Shown: piece by piece, positions 19,101 to 25,328 of the stretch
How positions within the stretch are numbered: the first letter of the stretch is position 1
Layout: every line of letters begins with the position of its first letter
Assembly: GCA_017642965.1 (NCBI GenBank)
Contig: JAEPOJ010000023.1
Coordinates: forward strand, 1 to 60,514
From: Phycisphaerales bacterium
GTDB lineage: Bacteria > Planctomycetota > Phycisphaerae > Phycisphaerales > UBA1924
Length of the DNA stretch: 60,514 nucleotides
Reading direction: 5' to 3'
Position numbers and translations under genes: made by a program
Notes under the pieces: generated by a model
What the model was told of the DNA's origin: nothing
Seen by the model: only the letters and a program-made list of their open reading frames with translations
Database searches by the model: none

Positions 19101-20779
19101 AGCTCATCCATGTCCGCGCGGAGCTGCTCACGCTCCTCGGTGCTGATCAGCAGCCCCTCCTCGAGCAGGTTCTCGTAGTCTTCCTGATTGAAGAGCGCCG
19201 AGATCAGCTCACGCTGGTTGTCGTCCATCGCTTCGAGCAGATACCGATCGACGGGCACACCATCCACGCCAAGGTTGAGCGTCACGACGGACTCCTCGCC
19301 CAACGGCGAGAAGAGGCCCTCCGCCCGCAAGCGGGCCCCGGTCGGCCCGATGCCGGTGATCCGCTCGACGACGAGCTTGTCCGGATTGAACGAGATCACG
19401 CCTTCGAGCTGCCTGAACGGGTAGCGGAACTTCTTGTAGATCGCGCTCCCGTTGCGCAGCGTTGCCCTGCCCGATACGCGGACCGCATCACCCTCGGCCC
19501 GGGTCACCTCGACACGCGCGGCCACGTCGGCGGTCGGGTCCTCGAACCGGTCGAGCTTCGAGATCACGTTCTCCGGCAGGAACTCCGCGGGCTTGAACTG
19601 CGTATCCAGGCGGAACTCCGTCGTGAGCACCACCTCGAAGGCGCTCTGCGGGTCCAGGCCCTTGTAATCGAGCACGACCCCGTATTCCAGCTCGTCGATG
19701 AACCCCTTGAGATCGGCCCTGATCCCCCGCGTCCCGAAGACGACCCAGCCACGCGTCTGACGCATCCGCAGGAGTTCCCCCGAGCCGGTCATCGAGCCGT
19801 CCTCGTTGAAAGGGAGATTCAGCGACACGCCGTCGAGCGTCAGCACCACCTCCACCTCGCCCTGCTCATCGACGCTGAGCGTGGTTGGGGCGAGCTCGCC
19901 ACTGAGGGCGAGGCGCTCGTACATCTCACGCGATCGGCTCGGAACAAAGTCGCTCGGCCAGTCCTCCAGGCGGAGGCCATCGAGGCGGGCCTCTACACCA
20001 TCGCCCGAGATCTGGCCGTTGAGGTTGATCACGCCGCCATCGGCCGGAGTCAGCTCGCCCCGCATCCCGGCCTCGACCGGGAGCGCGACGAACGAGAACC
20101 GTGAGATCCCCTGATCGTCCGCCGGCTCGATCCGTCCGCGCATCGAGAGCGACTTGAGCAACGTGTAGTCGCCGCCCGTGTGCTCACCGATCTCAAGCGT
20201 GCCGTTGCTGAGCTCGATGCTCGGCGTTGGCCCGCCGCTCCCGTCGGACTCGAAGCGAAGCTGAGCGAGGTTGACCTTGCCCGTCTCCGAGCTCTGGCTG
20301 ACCCGCAGCGTTGGGCGGTCGATCTCGATGGAGGTGACCTGCAGGCCGCGTCCGCGGGCGATGCCACCCCAGTCCACGTTCACCACGGCGCGATCGATCT
20401 CGATCAGCTCGCCCGCCTTGCCGTCGATCGCCGGGGTCGAGAACACGGCATCACGGATCACGATCGTGCCATCCGCACCGAGCTTGATCGATCGCGTCTG
20501 GACGTCGACGCCGAGCTGAGACTCAAGGGCGGGTTCGACAAACGACTTCATCGCGTTGGTCTGGCCCACGATCAGAACGATGCCCGCGAGGAGCAGCGGG
20601 AGAAGGAGAAGCAGGATGATCACCCTGCGGACCCAGCGACGCTTCCGCTTGGGCTTGCGTTCCGGCGATGCGGTTGTGTTCTTCGCTTCTGACTCGGGCA
20701 CAGCGGATTCCGTGGGTGGGTGCGGGTGACGAGCATGATAGCGCGATGGGATGAAACCCAGCGATAGCCACCCAAACAC
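16139..20779 (-). CDS. Giant AsmA-like envelope protein
   Basis: A protein of up to 1546 residues: a polar basic N-terminus, one transmembrane helix (about 53-74, VIILLLLLPLLLAGIVLIVG) and a very long periplasmic body of repeated beta-strand segments, with AsmA-like stretches at both ends (IKLGADGTIVIRDAVFSTPA near the start, VTGTTTDPVYSASQFGETRQ near the end). AsmA/TamB-type proteins bridge the envelope in lipid transport. A coiled coil (about 540-590) interrupts the body. No ATG is available before the membrane helix: the start is GTG at 20779 or GTG at 20701. The latter leaves 115 bases to the divergent radA gene instead of 37, and I find it more natural. It runs 86 bases short of the LOG gene. 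Confidence 0.75.
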   Translation of the reverse strand: MFGWLSLGFIPSRYHARHPHPPTESAVPESEAKNTTASPERKPKRKRRWVRRVIILLLLLPLLLAGIVLIVGQTNAMKSFVEPALESQLGVDVQTRSIKLGADGTIVIRDAVFSTPAIDGKAGELIEIDRAVVNVDWGGIARGRGLQVTSIEIDRPTLRVSQSSETGKVNLAQLRFESDGSGGPTPSIELSNGTLEIGEHTGGDYTLLKSLSMRGRIEPADDQGISRFSFVALPVEAGMRGELTPADGGVINLNGQISGDGVEARLDGLRLEDWPSDFVPSRSREMYERLALSGELAPTTLSVDEQGEVEVVLTLDGVSLNLPFNEDGSMTGSGELLRMRQTRGWVVFGTRGIRADLKGFIDELEYGVVLDYKGLDPQSAFEVVLTTEFRLDTQFKPAEFLPENVISKLDRFEDPTADVAARVEVTRAEGDAVRVSGRATLRNGSAIYKKFRYPFRQLEGVISFNPDKLVVERITGIGPTGARLRAEGLFSPLGEESVVTLNLGVDGVPVDRYLLEAMDDNQRELISALFNQEDYENLLEEGLLISTEEREQLRADMDELQRRLEQWVDAIDGDQRAKSTLASEIAAIERALDVPEFSFGGSANVDVVLRRHPERPEDNRWTTDVVVDIPEAGLVPGHFPLPIIAHGIEITITEERVELTGGEYTGIDGGTATVEALIDRTKPDTKPVVRIDARDIPIDDRLVAAIPGYYDEQSEDPDDISLRRILDRMRLSGRVDCIARIGPRSDNRLGFDVESTITNGTARPIYQGFNNPEDPLAVELGADPLALNDLYGTVYVTEELIIVDLSAMLSAPELPLAPTPVTVLTQLTLPEKTRGEGGMRREGGLLPIEFGPPVPGPELYALARVDGLDFAMPLQHAVAVVSPRIARDLLRYESEFRPDGIIAIDAKLEGFVGGGLESTFGTDRIESLAFDYDGVHYTLGASWGSAQLSLSHESTLSFDAFRVPISAQGRDAGELSVDGRIPLTRPGQLIEIDESEPVRLSYLDGTLESPLSRLVLDRFGSESAQAWVKTNQLRGAFDLNVTLIPQAGTYRIASDAPTIGVLPMAVHGQLTPKSLSLTMSAREARFDSIGGVVLFEGYEGRFDNINAVGDESTISVDGPWTYYPGEGLGMRLDVGASGSLLDGPARALLPMPVARIINQLEIKAEGGITIDDMRIETEAFGTPRGVYDIRGSAKIQRGSALIGLPITGLSGSLGFAVRGSEEALGYELRLDASRLRAGLLRVYDAQVEIIGDANNPGVVLIPEIVAGMHGGRIAGSAQILPHEEDDTAQYWMEMHASGVRAAPVFDDLLLPPEGLVGPPLPGQTAVLSGWSKADDLSRGSMLADLTLTGPIGNPDKRAGRGTVEIKGGSVLALPGFINLIEASNLSFPTGATIDLAEADFYIDGPTLAFEQLSASSRRIEILGYGTLGWDTRALDLRFSSRAINPIPLVSSLLESLRDELITISVTGTTTDPVYSASQFGETRQLVNALLGKPLSEQQQRMREVEAQVERDRRRVRRSTSDEVHRPTKGTQDEEEWDPKALGPTER

Positions 20780-20801
20780 AACCCACCCAAACCAGGCGGT
20801 C

Positions 20802-20810
20802 TGCTATACT
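20802..20810 (+). promoter_or_regulatory. Extended -10 promoter of radA
   Basis: TGCTATACT matches an extended -10 element (TGnTATAAT). The hexamer TATACT (20805-20810) ends six bases before the radA ATG at 20817, so transcription would begin at or next to the start codon and the mRNA would be leaderless. No Shine-Dalgarno sequence precedes the ATG, in agreement. Confidence 0.6.
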
Positions 20811-20816
20811 CGATCC

Positions 20817-22268
20817 ATGGCCAAAACCCGCACCATCTTCGTTTGCACTTCCTGCGGCTCCACCCACTCGCGATGGATGGGCAAGTGCCCGGACTGCGGC
20901 ACATGGGACACACTCGAAGAGTCCAAGTTCGACAAGTCCGCGAACTCCGACCCACAACGCGGTGGCGGCGGGTTCATCGAAGCAAAGGGCATGGGCGAAG
21001 CGCCACACGCCACACCCATCACCGAGGTCGTCAACGCGAGCGCCCCAACACGCCGACTCCCCACCGGGATCACCGAGCTCGATCGCGTGCTCGGCGGCAC
21101 AGAGAACGACCCAACCAAGGGGCTCGTCCCCGGGAGCGTGGTGCTCGTCGGCGGTGAGCCGGGTATTGGTAAGTCGACACTCCTCCTGCAAGCCGCAGGC
21201 GCATGGGCCGCACCCGTCAAACTCAACCAGACGGACCCCGACTGGACCAGCAAGGTCCTCTATGTCTCCTCCGAAGAGTCATCGCAGCAGGTCCAGATGC
21301 GGGCATCTCGCCTGGGCGTCGCGGACTCGGACAACCTGTTCGTGCTCAGCGACACCAACCTCGCCCGCATCATGGAGCAGGCCCGCAAGATCAAACCCGA
21401 TGTGTGCGTCATCGATTCGATCCAGATGATCTACAAATCCGATCTCGAAGCCGCGCCCGGATCCGTCACCCAGCTCCGCCGATGCTGCAGCGAGCTCGTC
21501 TACTTCGCGAAAGCAACCGGCACCGCGATCGTCCTCGTCGGGCATGTGACCAAGGAAGGCACCCTCGCCGGCCCACGCATGCTCGAGCACATGGTGGACG
21601 CGGTCCTCTACTTCGAAGGCGATCGGTACCACAGCGCCCGCATCGTTCGGGCGATCAAGAACCGATTCGGCACCACGCTCGAGCTTGGGATTTTCGAGAT
21701 GACGGGTCAGGGTCTCCAACAACTCCCCGGCGGGATGTCCGTCGCCGCGATCTCCGGCGGTGACGAACACCGACCCGGAGCCGTCGTCTGCCCGGCGATG
21801 CACGGCTCACGCTGCGTCCTCGTCGAACTCCAGGCCCTCACCGCCACCGGGTTCGTCGGCAGCGCCAAACGCAAATCATCCGGGCTCGATTCCAACCGGC
21901 TCGCGATGCTCATTGCGGTTCTGGAGCAGCACGGCGGGCTCCGCCTCGCGGATCGCGATGTCTTCGCGTCCGCTGTTGGCGGCCTCAAAATCATCGAACC
22001 CGCCGCCGACCTCGCGCTGGCGCTCGCTATTGCCGGCGCCCACTACAAACGCTCGCTCCCCCCCACCACCATCGCGATCGGCGAAGTCGGATTGGGAGGC
22101 GAACTGAGACCCGCCACCCAGCTCGAACAACGCCTCCGCGAGTCGGCCCGCCTCGGGTACACCCACGCCTTCATCCCCGACCCGGGTAAGCACAAGCTTC
22201 CGAAGATCAAGGGGATGGAACTGATCCCGATCCGGAATGTGTCGCAGGCGATTGAGCGGTTGATGTAA
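20817..22268 (+). CDS. radA: DNA repair protein RadA
   Basis: A 483-residue RecA-like branch-migration helicase used in recombinational repair. An N-terminal zinc finger (C10/C13 and C24/C27: CTSCGSTHSRWMGKCPDC), Walker A GGEPGIGKST (about 111-120), the RadA-specific KNRFG motif (about 281-285) and a C-terminal Lon-like domain (VGGLKIIEPAADLALALAIA) are all present. I chose the ATG at 20817 (MAKTRTIFVC) because the family starts just before the zinc finger, although the frame is open further upstream. It is divergent from the AsmA-like gene and followed directly by the REP-flanked nuclease element. Confidence 0.95.
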   Translation: MAKTRTIFVCTSCGSTHSRWMGKCPDCGTWDTLEESKFDKSANSDPQRGGGGFIEAKGMGEAPHATPITEVVNASAPTRRLPTGITELDRVLGGTENDPTKGLVPGSVVLVGGEPGIGKSTLLLQAAGAWAAPVKLNQTDPDWTSKVLYVSSEESSQQVQMRASRLGVADSDNLFVLSDTNLARIMEQARKIKPDVCVIDSIQMIYKSDLEAAPGSVTQLRRCCSELVYFAKATGTAIVLVGHVTKEGTLAGPRMLEHMVDAVLYFEGDRYHSARIVRAIKNRFGTTLELGIFEMTGQGLQQLPGGMSVAAISGGDEHRPGAVVCPAMHGSRCVLVELQALTATGFVGSAKRKSSGLDSNRLAMLIAVLEQHGGLRLADRDVFASAVGGLKIIEPAADLALALAIAGAHYKRSLPPTTIAIGEVGLGGELRPATQLEQRLRESARLGYTHAFIPDPGKHKLPKIKGMELIPIRNVSQAIERLM

Positions 22269-22271
22269 CAC

Positions 22272-22329
22272 ACTCTCCTCCCCCGGGCTTCCGGGGGAGG
22301 TGCCGAGCGCAGCGAGGCGGAGGGGGTCT
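22272..22329 (+). repeat. Left REP-like inverted arm
   Basis: GC-rich palindromic arm starting four bases after the radA stop. The hairpin at 22277-22300 could also act as the radA terminator, although no T run follows. It is the inverted counterpart of 22724-22785. Confidence 0.8.
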
Positions 22330-22788
22330 CCCTTGGACGAACCGAAGACATTCAGATCGAAGATCCAAGCAGATGCCACCGCCACCTTCCGAGCCAAACA
22401 ACTCCGGCGAACACTCACCCCACCAGAATGCCGCCTTTGGCTCGCCATCAAAGCCAAGAAACTCAACGGGCTCCACTTTCGCAAGCAGGTCGCGATCGGG
22501 CCATACATCGCGGACTTCTATTGCCACGCTGCTCGTCTTGTTGTAGAAGTTGATGGATCGGACCACGACCCGATTGCTGATCAACGACGGAACACATGGA
22601 TGGAAGGGCAAGGTATCCGTGTGATTCGGTTCGCCGCGAGCGATGTCCGCGATCATCTAGAGCAAGTCTTGATGGATATTCGACGCGAATGTGAAGAACA
22701 GATCCGGTTACGATCTGTTGCGAAGACCCCCTCCGTCTCCGGCTGCGCCGGAGCCACCTCCCCCGGAAGCCCGGGGGAGGAGAGTTGA
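22300..22788 (+). CDS. DUF559 domain endonuclease (Vsr-like PD-(D/E)XK fold)
   Basis: A protein of up to 162 residues with a complete DUF559 core: LRRTLTPPECRLWLAI (E43), LHFRKQVAIGPYIADFYC (D72), LVVEVDGSDHD (E83, D85), and the end block GIRVIRFAASDVRDHLEQVL. These match the catalytic acidic residues of the very-short-patch-repair/restriction endonuclease-like fold. There is no ATG start: the frame opens with GTG at 22300 inside the left arm or TTG at 22333 just after it. The last 21 or so residues are encoded by the right arm, and the TGA stop (22786-22788) lies in the flanking DNA. The biological role of stand-alone DUF559 proteins is not established; linkage to the repeats suggests a part in their spread. 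Confidence 0.8.
   Translation: MPSAARRRGSPLDEPKTFRSKIQADATATFRAKQLRRTLTPPECRLWLAIKAKKLNGLHFRKQVAIGPYIADFYCHAARLVVEVDGSDHDPIADQRRNTWMEGQGIRVIRFAASDVRDHLEQVLMDIRRECEEQIRLRSVAKTPSVSGCAGATSPGSPGEES
22724..22785 (-). repeat. Right REP-like inverted arm
   Basis: Inverted copy of 22272-22329, with a perfect 31-base outer match. It encodes the low-complexity C-terminal tail of the DUF559 protein and contains two stem-loops of its own (22733-22750 region and 22757-22780). Confidence 0.8.
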
Positions 22789-22793
22789 TGACC

Positions 22794-23237
22794 ATGCGTG
22801 ATATGACTTGTGAAACCCGCACCTAACGCCGATTCTGTATCGCGTTCCTCATCATCGGCGGCAGCATCACCGCGACCGGGCTGTACTTTGTACTGACAGC
22901 GAAGCCGTCGCACATCCCGTTCGATTCTCAACGATGGAAAGAAGTCTCTTTCAGTAGCGATGTGCAGATTCGCCAGATGATGATGCTCGATCTGCAACGC
23001 AATGTGCTCCATCGTGGCATGACGATCGATGAAGTCGAGTCGCTGCTTGGAAGCAGCAGCCTCTTTATCTCCGGCGATCACGATCTCGCATACGAAATCG
23101 GACGAAACGGCGAGGGTGTGGGTTCGATGAATCGGTTTGGTGAAGTATCGCGATACGAAGCACGCAACCAATGGTTCACACTCACATTCAACGAACACGA
23201 TCGGCTCGTCGACTGGAAGATTGTCTCAAGAAGATGA
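22794..23237 (+). pseudogene. BamE/SmpA-like small membrane protein, 5' end broken
   Basis: The frame from 22827 to the stop at 23237 encodes a hydrophobic anchor (FCIAFLIIGGSITATGLYFV), a linker and a BamE-like domain (HRGMTIDEVESLLGSSSLFI, then WFTLTFNEHDRLVDWKI). ATG codons at 22788, 22794 and 22803 are in frame but a TAA at 22824-22826 separates them from the body; no normal start exists between the stop and the anchor. The only usable starts are internal (GTG 22962) and would drop the anchor. The break lies immediately beside the DUF559 element, so insertion or the events after it probably removed the original 5' end. A minimal soluble product is possible. Confidence 0.6.
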
Positions 23238-23681
23238 TCCCACCAACCACCCCGGCAGCGCCCTCAGTCTCCCATCCCCACCCACGCACGCGATCTCCGT
23301 GCTCGCCACCGCGCACACGCCATCGATCGGCACGCTCGGGTCCTTTGATCCGTCGGGCTTCTCCCCGCCTCGCTCAACAAGCACCAGCTCATACGAATGC
23401 ATGAGCTTGACCTTCGTCGATCCCGACACGCTCGTGCGGAGTTCGATCACATCGTCGTATCGGATCGGGCGTCGGTACTTCACCTCGAGCTTGGTCACCA
23501 CCAGAAACACGCCGGCCGCTTCGAGGGCTGCGTAACTCTCCCCCACTTCCCGCAACAACTCCGTGCGCCCCATCTCCATCCAGGGCAGATAACTCGAATG
23601 GTGCGCCACCCCCATCGGGTCGCACTCGACATAACGGACGCGGAGACGGGTGGTTCCGGTGGTTGGGGGTGTTTCGGGCAT
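23226..23681 (-). CDS. YbgC-type acyl-CoA thioesterase (4HBT hotdog fold)
   Basis: A 151-residue cytoplasmic hotdog-fold thioesterase. The family signature is VRYVECDPMGVAHHSSYLPW with the catalytic Asp21, followed by MEMGRTELLRE, and later KLEVKYRRPIRYDDVIELRT. I start it at the ATG at 23681 (MPETPPTTG) because the extra upstream residues are encoded by the repeat arm at 23712-23739. Its end overlaps the end of the convergent BamE-like gene by 12 bases. YbgC proteins act on short acyl-CoAs and are often linked to the Tol-Pal envelope system; no tol genes are seen here. Confidence 0.85.
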   Translation of the reverse strand: MPETPPTTGTTRLRVRYVECDPMGVAHHSSYLPWMEMGRTELLREVGESYAALEAAGVFLVVTKLEVKYRRPIRYDDVIELRTSVSGSTKVKLMHSYELVLVERGGEKPDGSKDPSVPIDGVCAVASTEIACVGGDGRLRALPGWLVGSSS

Positions 23682-23711
23682 GGAGAACGCTAGGACTGCG
23701 ATCAAGACTTC

Positions 23712-23739
23712 ACCACAGAGCACACAGAGCACACAGAGA
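23712..23739 (+). repeat. Inverted repeat arm, left (28 bases)
   Basis: Made of the direct unit CACAGAG repeated with spacing (ACCACAGAGCACACAGAGCA and on), it is the exact reverse complement of 23829-23856. The pair encloses 89 bases of AT-richer DNA unlike its surroundings. Confidence 0.85.
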
Positions 23740-23828
23740 CAAGTCAGAGAAGAGGTTCAGAATAGGTAAGCCTCTCATCACGACCCTGCTCTTCTCTTTA
23801 CAACTCCCCATCCTTACTCTGCATTTCT

Positions 23829-23856
23829 TCTCTGTGTGCTCTGTGTGCTCTGTGGT
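23829..23856 (-). repeat. Inverted repeat arm, right (28 bases)
   Basis: Exact inverted partner of 23712-23739. The whole 145-base unit resembles a miniature inverted-repeat element; its right end lies 19 bases before the trmB -10 box. Confidence 0.85.
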
Positions 23857-23875
23857 TCCATCTTTCCCACGGCCA

Positions 23876-23881
23876 TACACT
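23876..23881 (+). promoter_or_regulatory. -10 box of trmB (leaderless layout)
   Basis: TACACT ends five bases before the trmB ATG at 23887, with only C residues between and no ribosome site. A transcript starting at the usual distance would begin at the start codon. Confidence 0.5.
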
Positions 23882-23886
23882 CCCCC

Positions 23887-24678
23887 ATGTCATTCGGACT
23901 CGGACACGGCAAACCCCTCGACCCGGCGCTGGGCGTCGTTGGGATCTCACGCGATGAACTGCCGGAACTCCCGGACTCGATCATCGACGACCCGGAATCC
24001 GGGCGGATCGACATCCGCGAATGGTTCGAGCACCCAAACCGCCGTTTCGAGCTGGAGATCGGCTCGGGCAAGGGGGCGTTCCTGGTGCAACAGGCCGACC
24101 TGCAGCCCGACACCAACTTCCTCGGGATCGAGTGGGCCGGCGAGTTCGCGGCCTACATCGCCGACCGCATCCGCCGCCGACGTGAGAACGAGGGCACGCA
24201 CACAAACGTCCGCGTGCTGCACTCCGACGCGGCCCAGCTCCTGCAATGGCGCTGCCCCGACGCGATCATCGATGTCGTGCACCTGTACTTCTCCGACCCA
24301 TGGCCCAAGAAGAAGCACCACAAGAAGCGCGTGATCCAGCACCAGACGCTCTACGACATCTGGCGCTGCCTCAAACCGGGCGGCGAGCTCCGTGTCGTCA
24401 CCGATCACGACGAGCTGTGGGCGTGGGACCTGGCGCATTTCGATCTGTGGGCAATGGGCTCGTCAACAGCAGAAGCGCATTTCAAACGCCCAAGCATCCC
24501 TGCGGCACCGCAGAAAGTCCGCGCGTTCCTCGATGGATGCGAAACACTCCCCTTCGAGTACACGAGCTTCGATAAGCCCGAATCCGCGGGCGAGGGCGAA
24601 CTCGTCGGCACGAACTTCGAGCGCAAGTTCCGGCGCGAGGGGCGGAGTTTTAATGCGGGTGTGCTTCGGAAGTTTTGA
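23887..24678 (+). CDS. trmB: tRNA (guanine-N7-)-methyltransferase
   Basis: A 263-residue SAM-dependent enzyme that forms m7G46 in tRNA. Evidence: the motif FELEIGSGKGAFLVQQA (motif I), FLGIEWAGEFAAYIADRIRR, and the family hallmark VHLYFSDPWPKKKHHKKRVI followed by LKPGGELRVVTDH. Start at ATG 23887 (MSFGLGHGKP); an open frame extends upstream only through the repeat arm. It ends in TGATCA, whose complement supplies the stop of the convergent gene (24679). Length is slightly above the 210-250 usual because of an N-terminal extension of about 45 residues. Confidence 0.93.
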   Translation: MSFGLGHGKPLDPALGVVGISRDELPELPDSIIDDPESGRIDIREWFEHPNRRFELEIGSGKGAFLVQQADLQPDTNFLGIEWAGEFAAYIADRIRRRRENEGTHTNVRVLHSDAAQLLQWRCPDAIIDVVHLYFSDPWPKKKHHKKRVIQHQTLYDIWRCLKPGGELRVVTDHDELWAWDLAHFDLWAMGSSTAEAHFKRPSIPAAPQKVRAFLDGCETLPFEYTSFDKPESAGEGELVGTNFERKFRREGRSFNAGVLRKF

Positions 24679-25296
24679 TCAGATCCAACCGAGCAACCAG
24701 CCAAGCAACGCAACGATCGCCAACCCCGCAAAGCCCGCCGCGAAACCGATCACCCAGATATTCCGAATCGGGTGCACCGGACCAGTCCCCTCCGCGATGT
24801 CGCCAAGCAGCACAGCAAGTCGATCTACCCGGTCGATCGTGCGACCAAGGCTGAACCGGCTCGTGCGGGTGTAGACGAAGTAGCTCTTGATCCCACTGTT
24901 TCTAATCTCCTGAACACACAGGATCGAAGAGAAAGGGAGCACAACCTCACGCTTGGCACGAAAATCCCAGAAGTTCTCCGGGTACACGACATGCTCTAGA
25001 ATGACGAGCCGACGCTCATAATCGATCGTGATGGCTCCCTCGCGTCCTAAGTGCACGAGCAGCTCGACGAACGCACTCGCAATGCCCGCTAGCCCAAGAA
25101 ATGTGAAGAACGCGAGCAGATGAAACCCCTCGATCATAATGATCACGAGCATGATCAGGAAGAACAACGCGATCCAGATGTGAGCGACCCGCATCGAACG
25201 CGGGTTCGACACAAACCGCTCTTTGCCGAGCATCGGTAACTCGCCCGGCGAATGGAGATCAACTGATATCGGCTCATCAATTGTCATGCTGCGCAC
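24679..25296 (-). CDS. Hypothetical membrane protein, PH-like domain between membrane helices
   Basis: A 205-residue protein I cannot name. Two transmembrane segments lie near residues 36-75 (HIWIALFFLIMLVIIMI and HLLAFFTFLGLAGIASAFVE) and one at the C-terminus (about 178-205, VIGFAAGFAGLAIVALLGWL). The soluble middle (85-170) looks beta-rich: GAITIDYERRLVILEHVVYP, then VVLPFSSILCVQEI and RFSLGRTIDRVDRLAVLLGD, reminiscent of bacterial PH-like membrane proteins. A single gene; its stop shares TGATCA with trmB. The second ATG (MTIDEPIS, two codons on) is an equal start. Confidence 0.7.
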   Translation of the reverse strand: MRSMTIDEPISVDLHSPGELPMLGKERFVSNPRSMRVAHIWIALFFLIMLVIIMIEGFHLLAFFTFLGLAGIASAFVELLVHLGREGAITIDYERRLVILEHVVYPENFWDFRAKREVVLPFSSILCVQEIRNSGIKSYFVYTRTSRFSLGRTIDRVDRLAVLLGDIAEGTGPVHPIRNIWVIGFAAGFAGLAIVALLGWLLGWI

Positions 25297-25328
25297 GCCC
25301 TACAAGGTTCCGGCACAATCATCGTGTG

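Larger units (their letters stand above)
22272..22785 (+). mobile_element. Candidate small mobile element: inverted REP-like arms around a DUF559 nuclease gene
   Basis: Two inverted arms bound this 514-base unit. The outer 31 bases of the left arm (22272-22302) are the exact reverse complement of 22755-22785; similarity then continues with small gaps to 22329 and 22724. Each arm also folds on itself: a 10-base stem (CCTCCCCCGG with its complement, four-base loop), and a second CTCCGG/CCGGAG hairpin in the right arm. The only gene inside is the DUF559 endonuclease. No adjoining target-site duplication is evident; a shared TGATG lies next to the right end but seven bases away from the left end. 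Confidence 0.6.

Noticed and set aside
22260..22790. TGATG as a target-site duplication of the DUF559 element
   Set aside because: The left copy is seven bases away from the arm and forms the last codons of radA; too short and misplaced.
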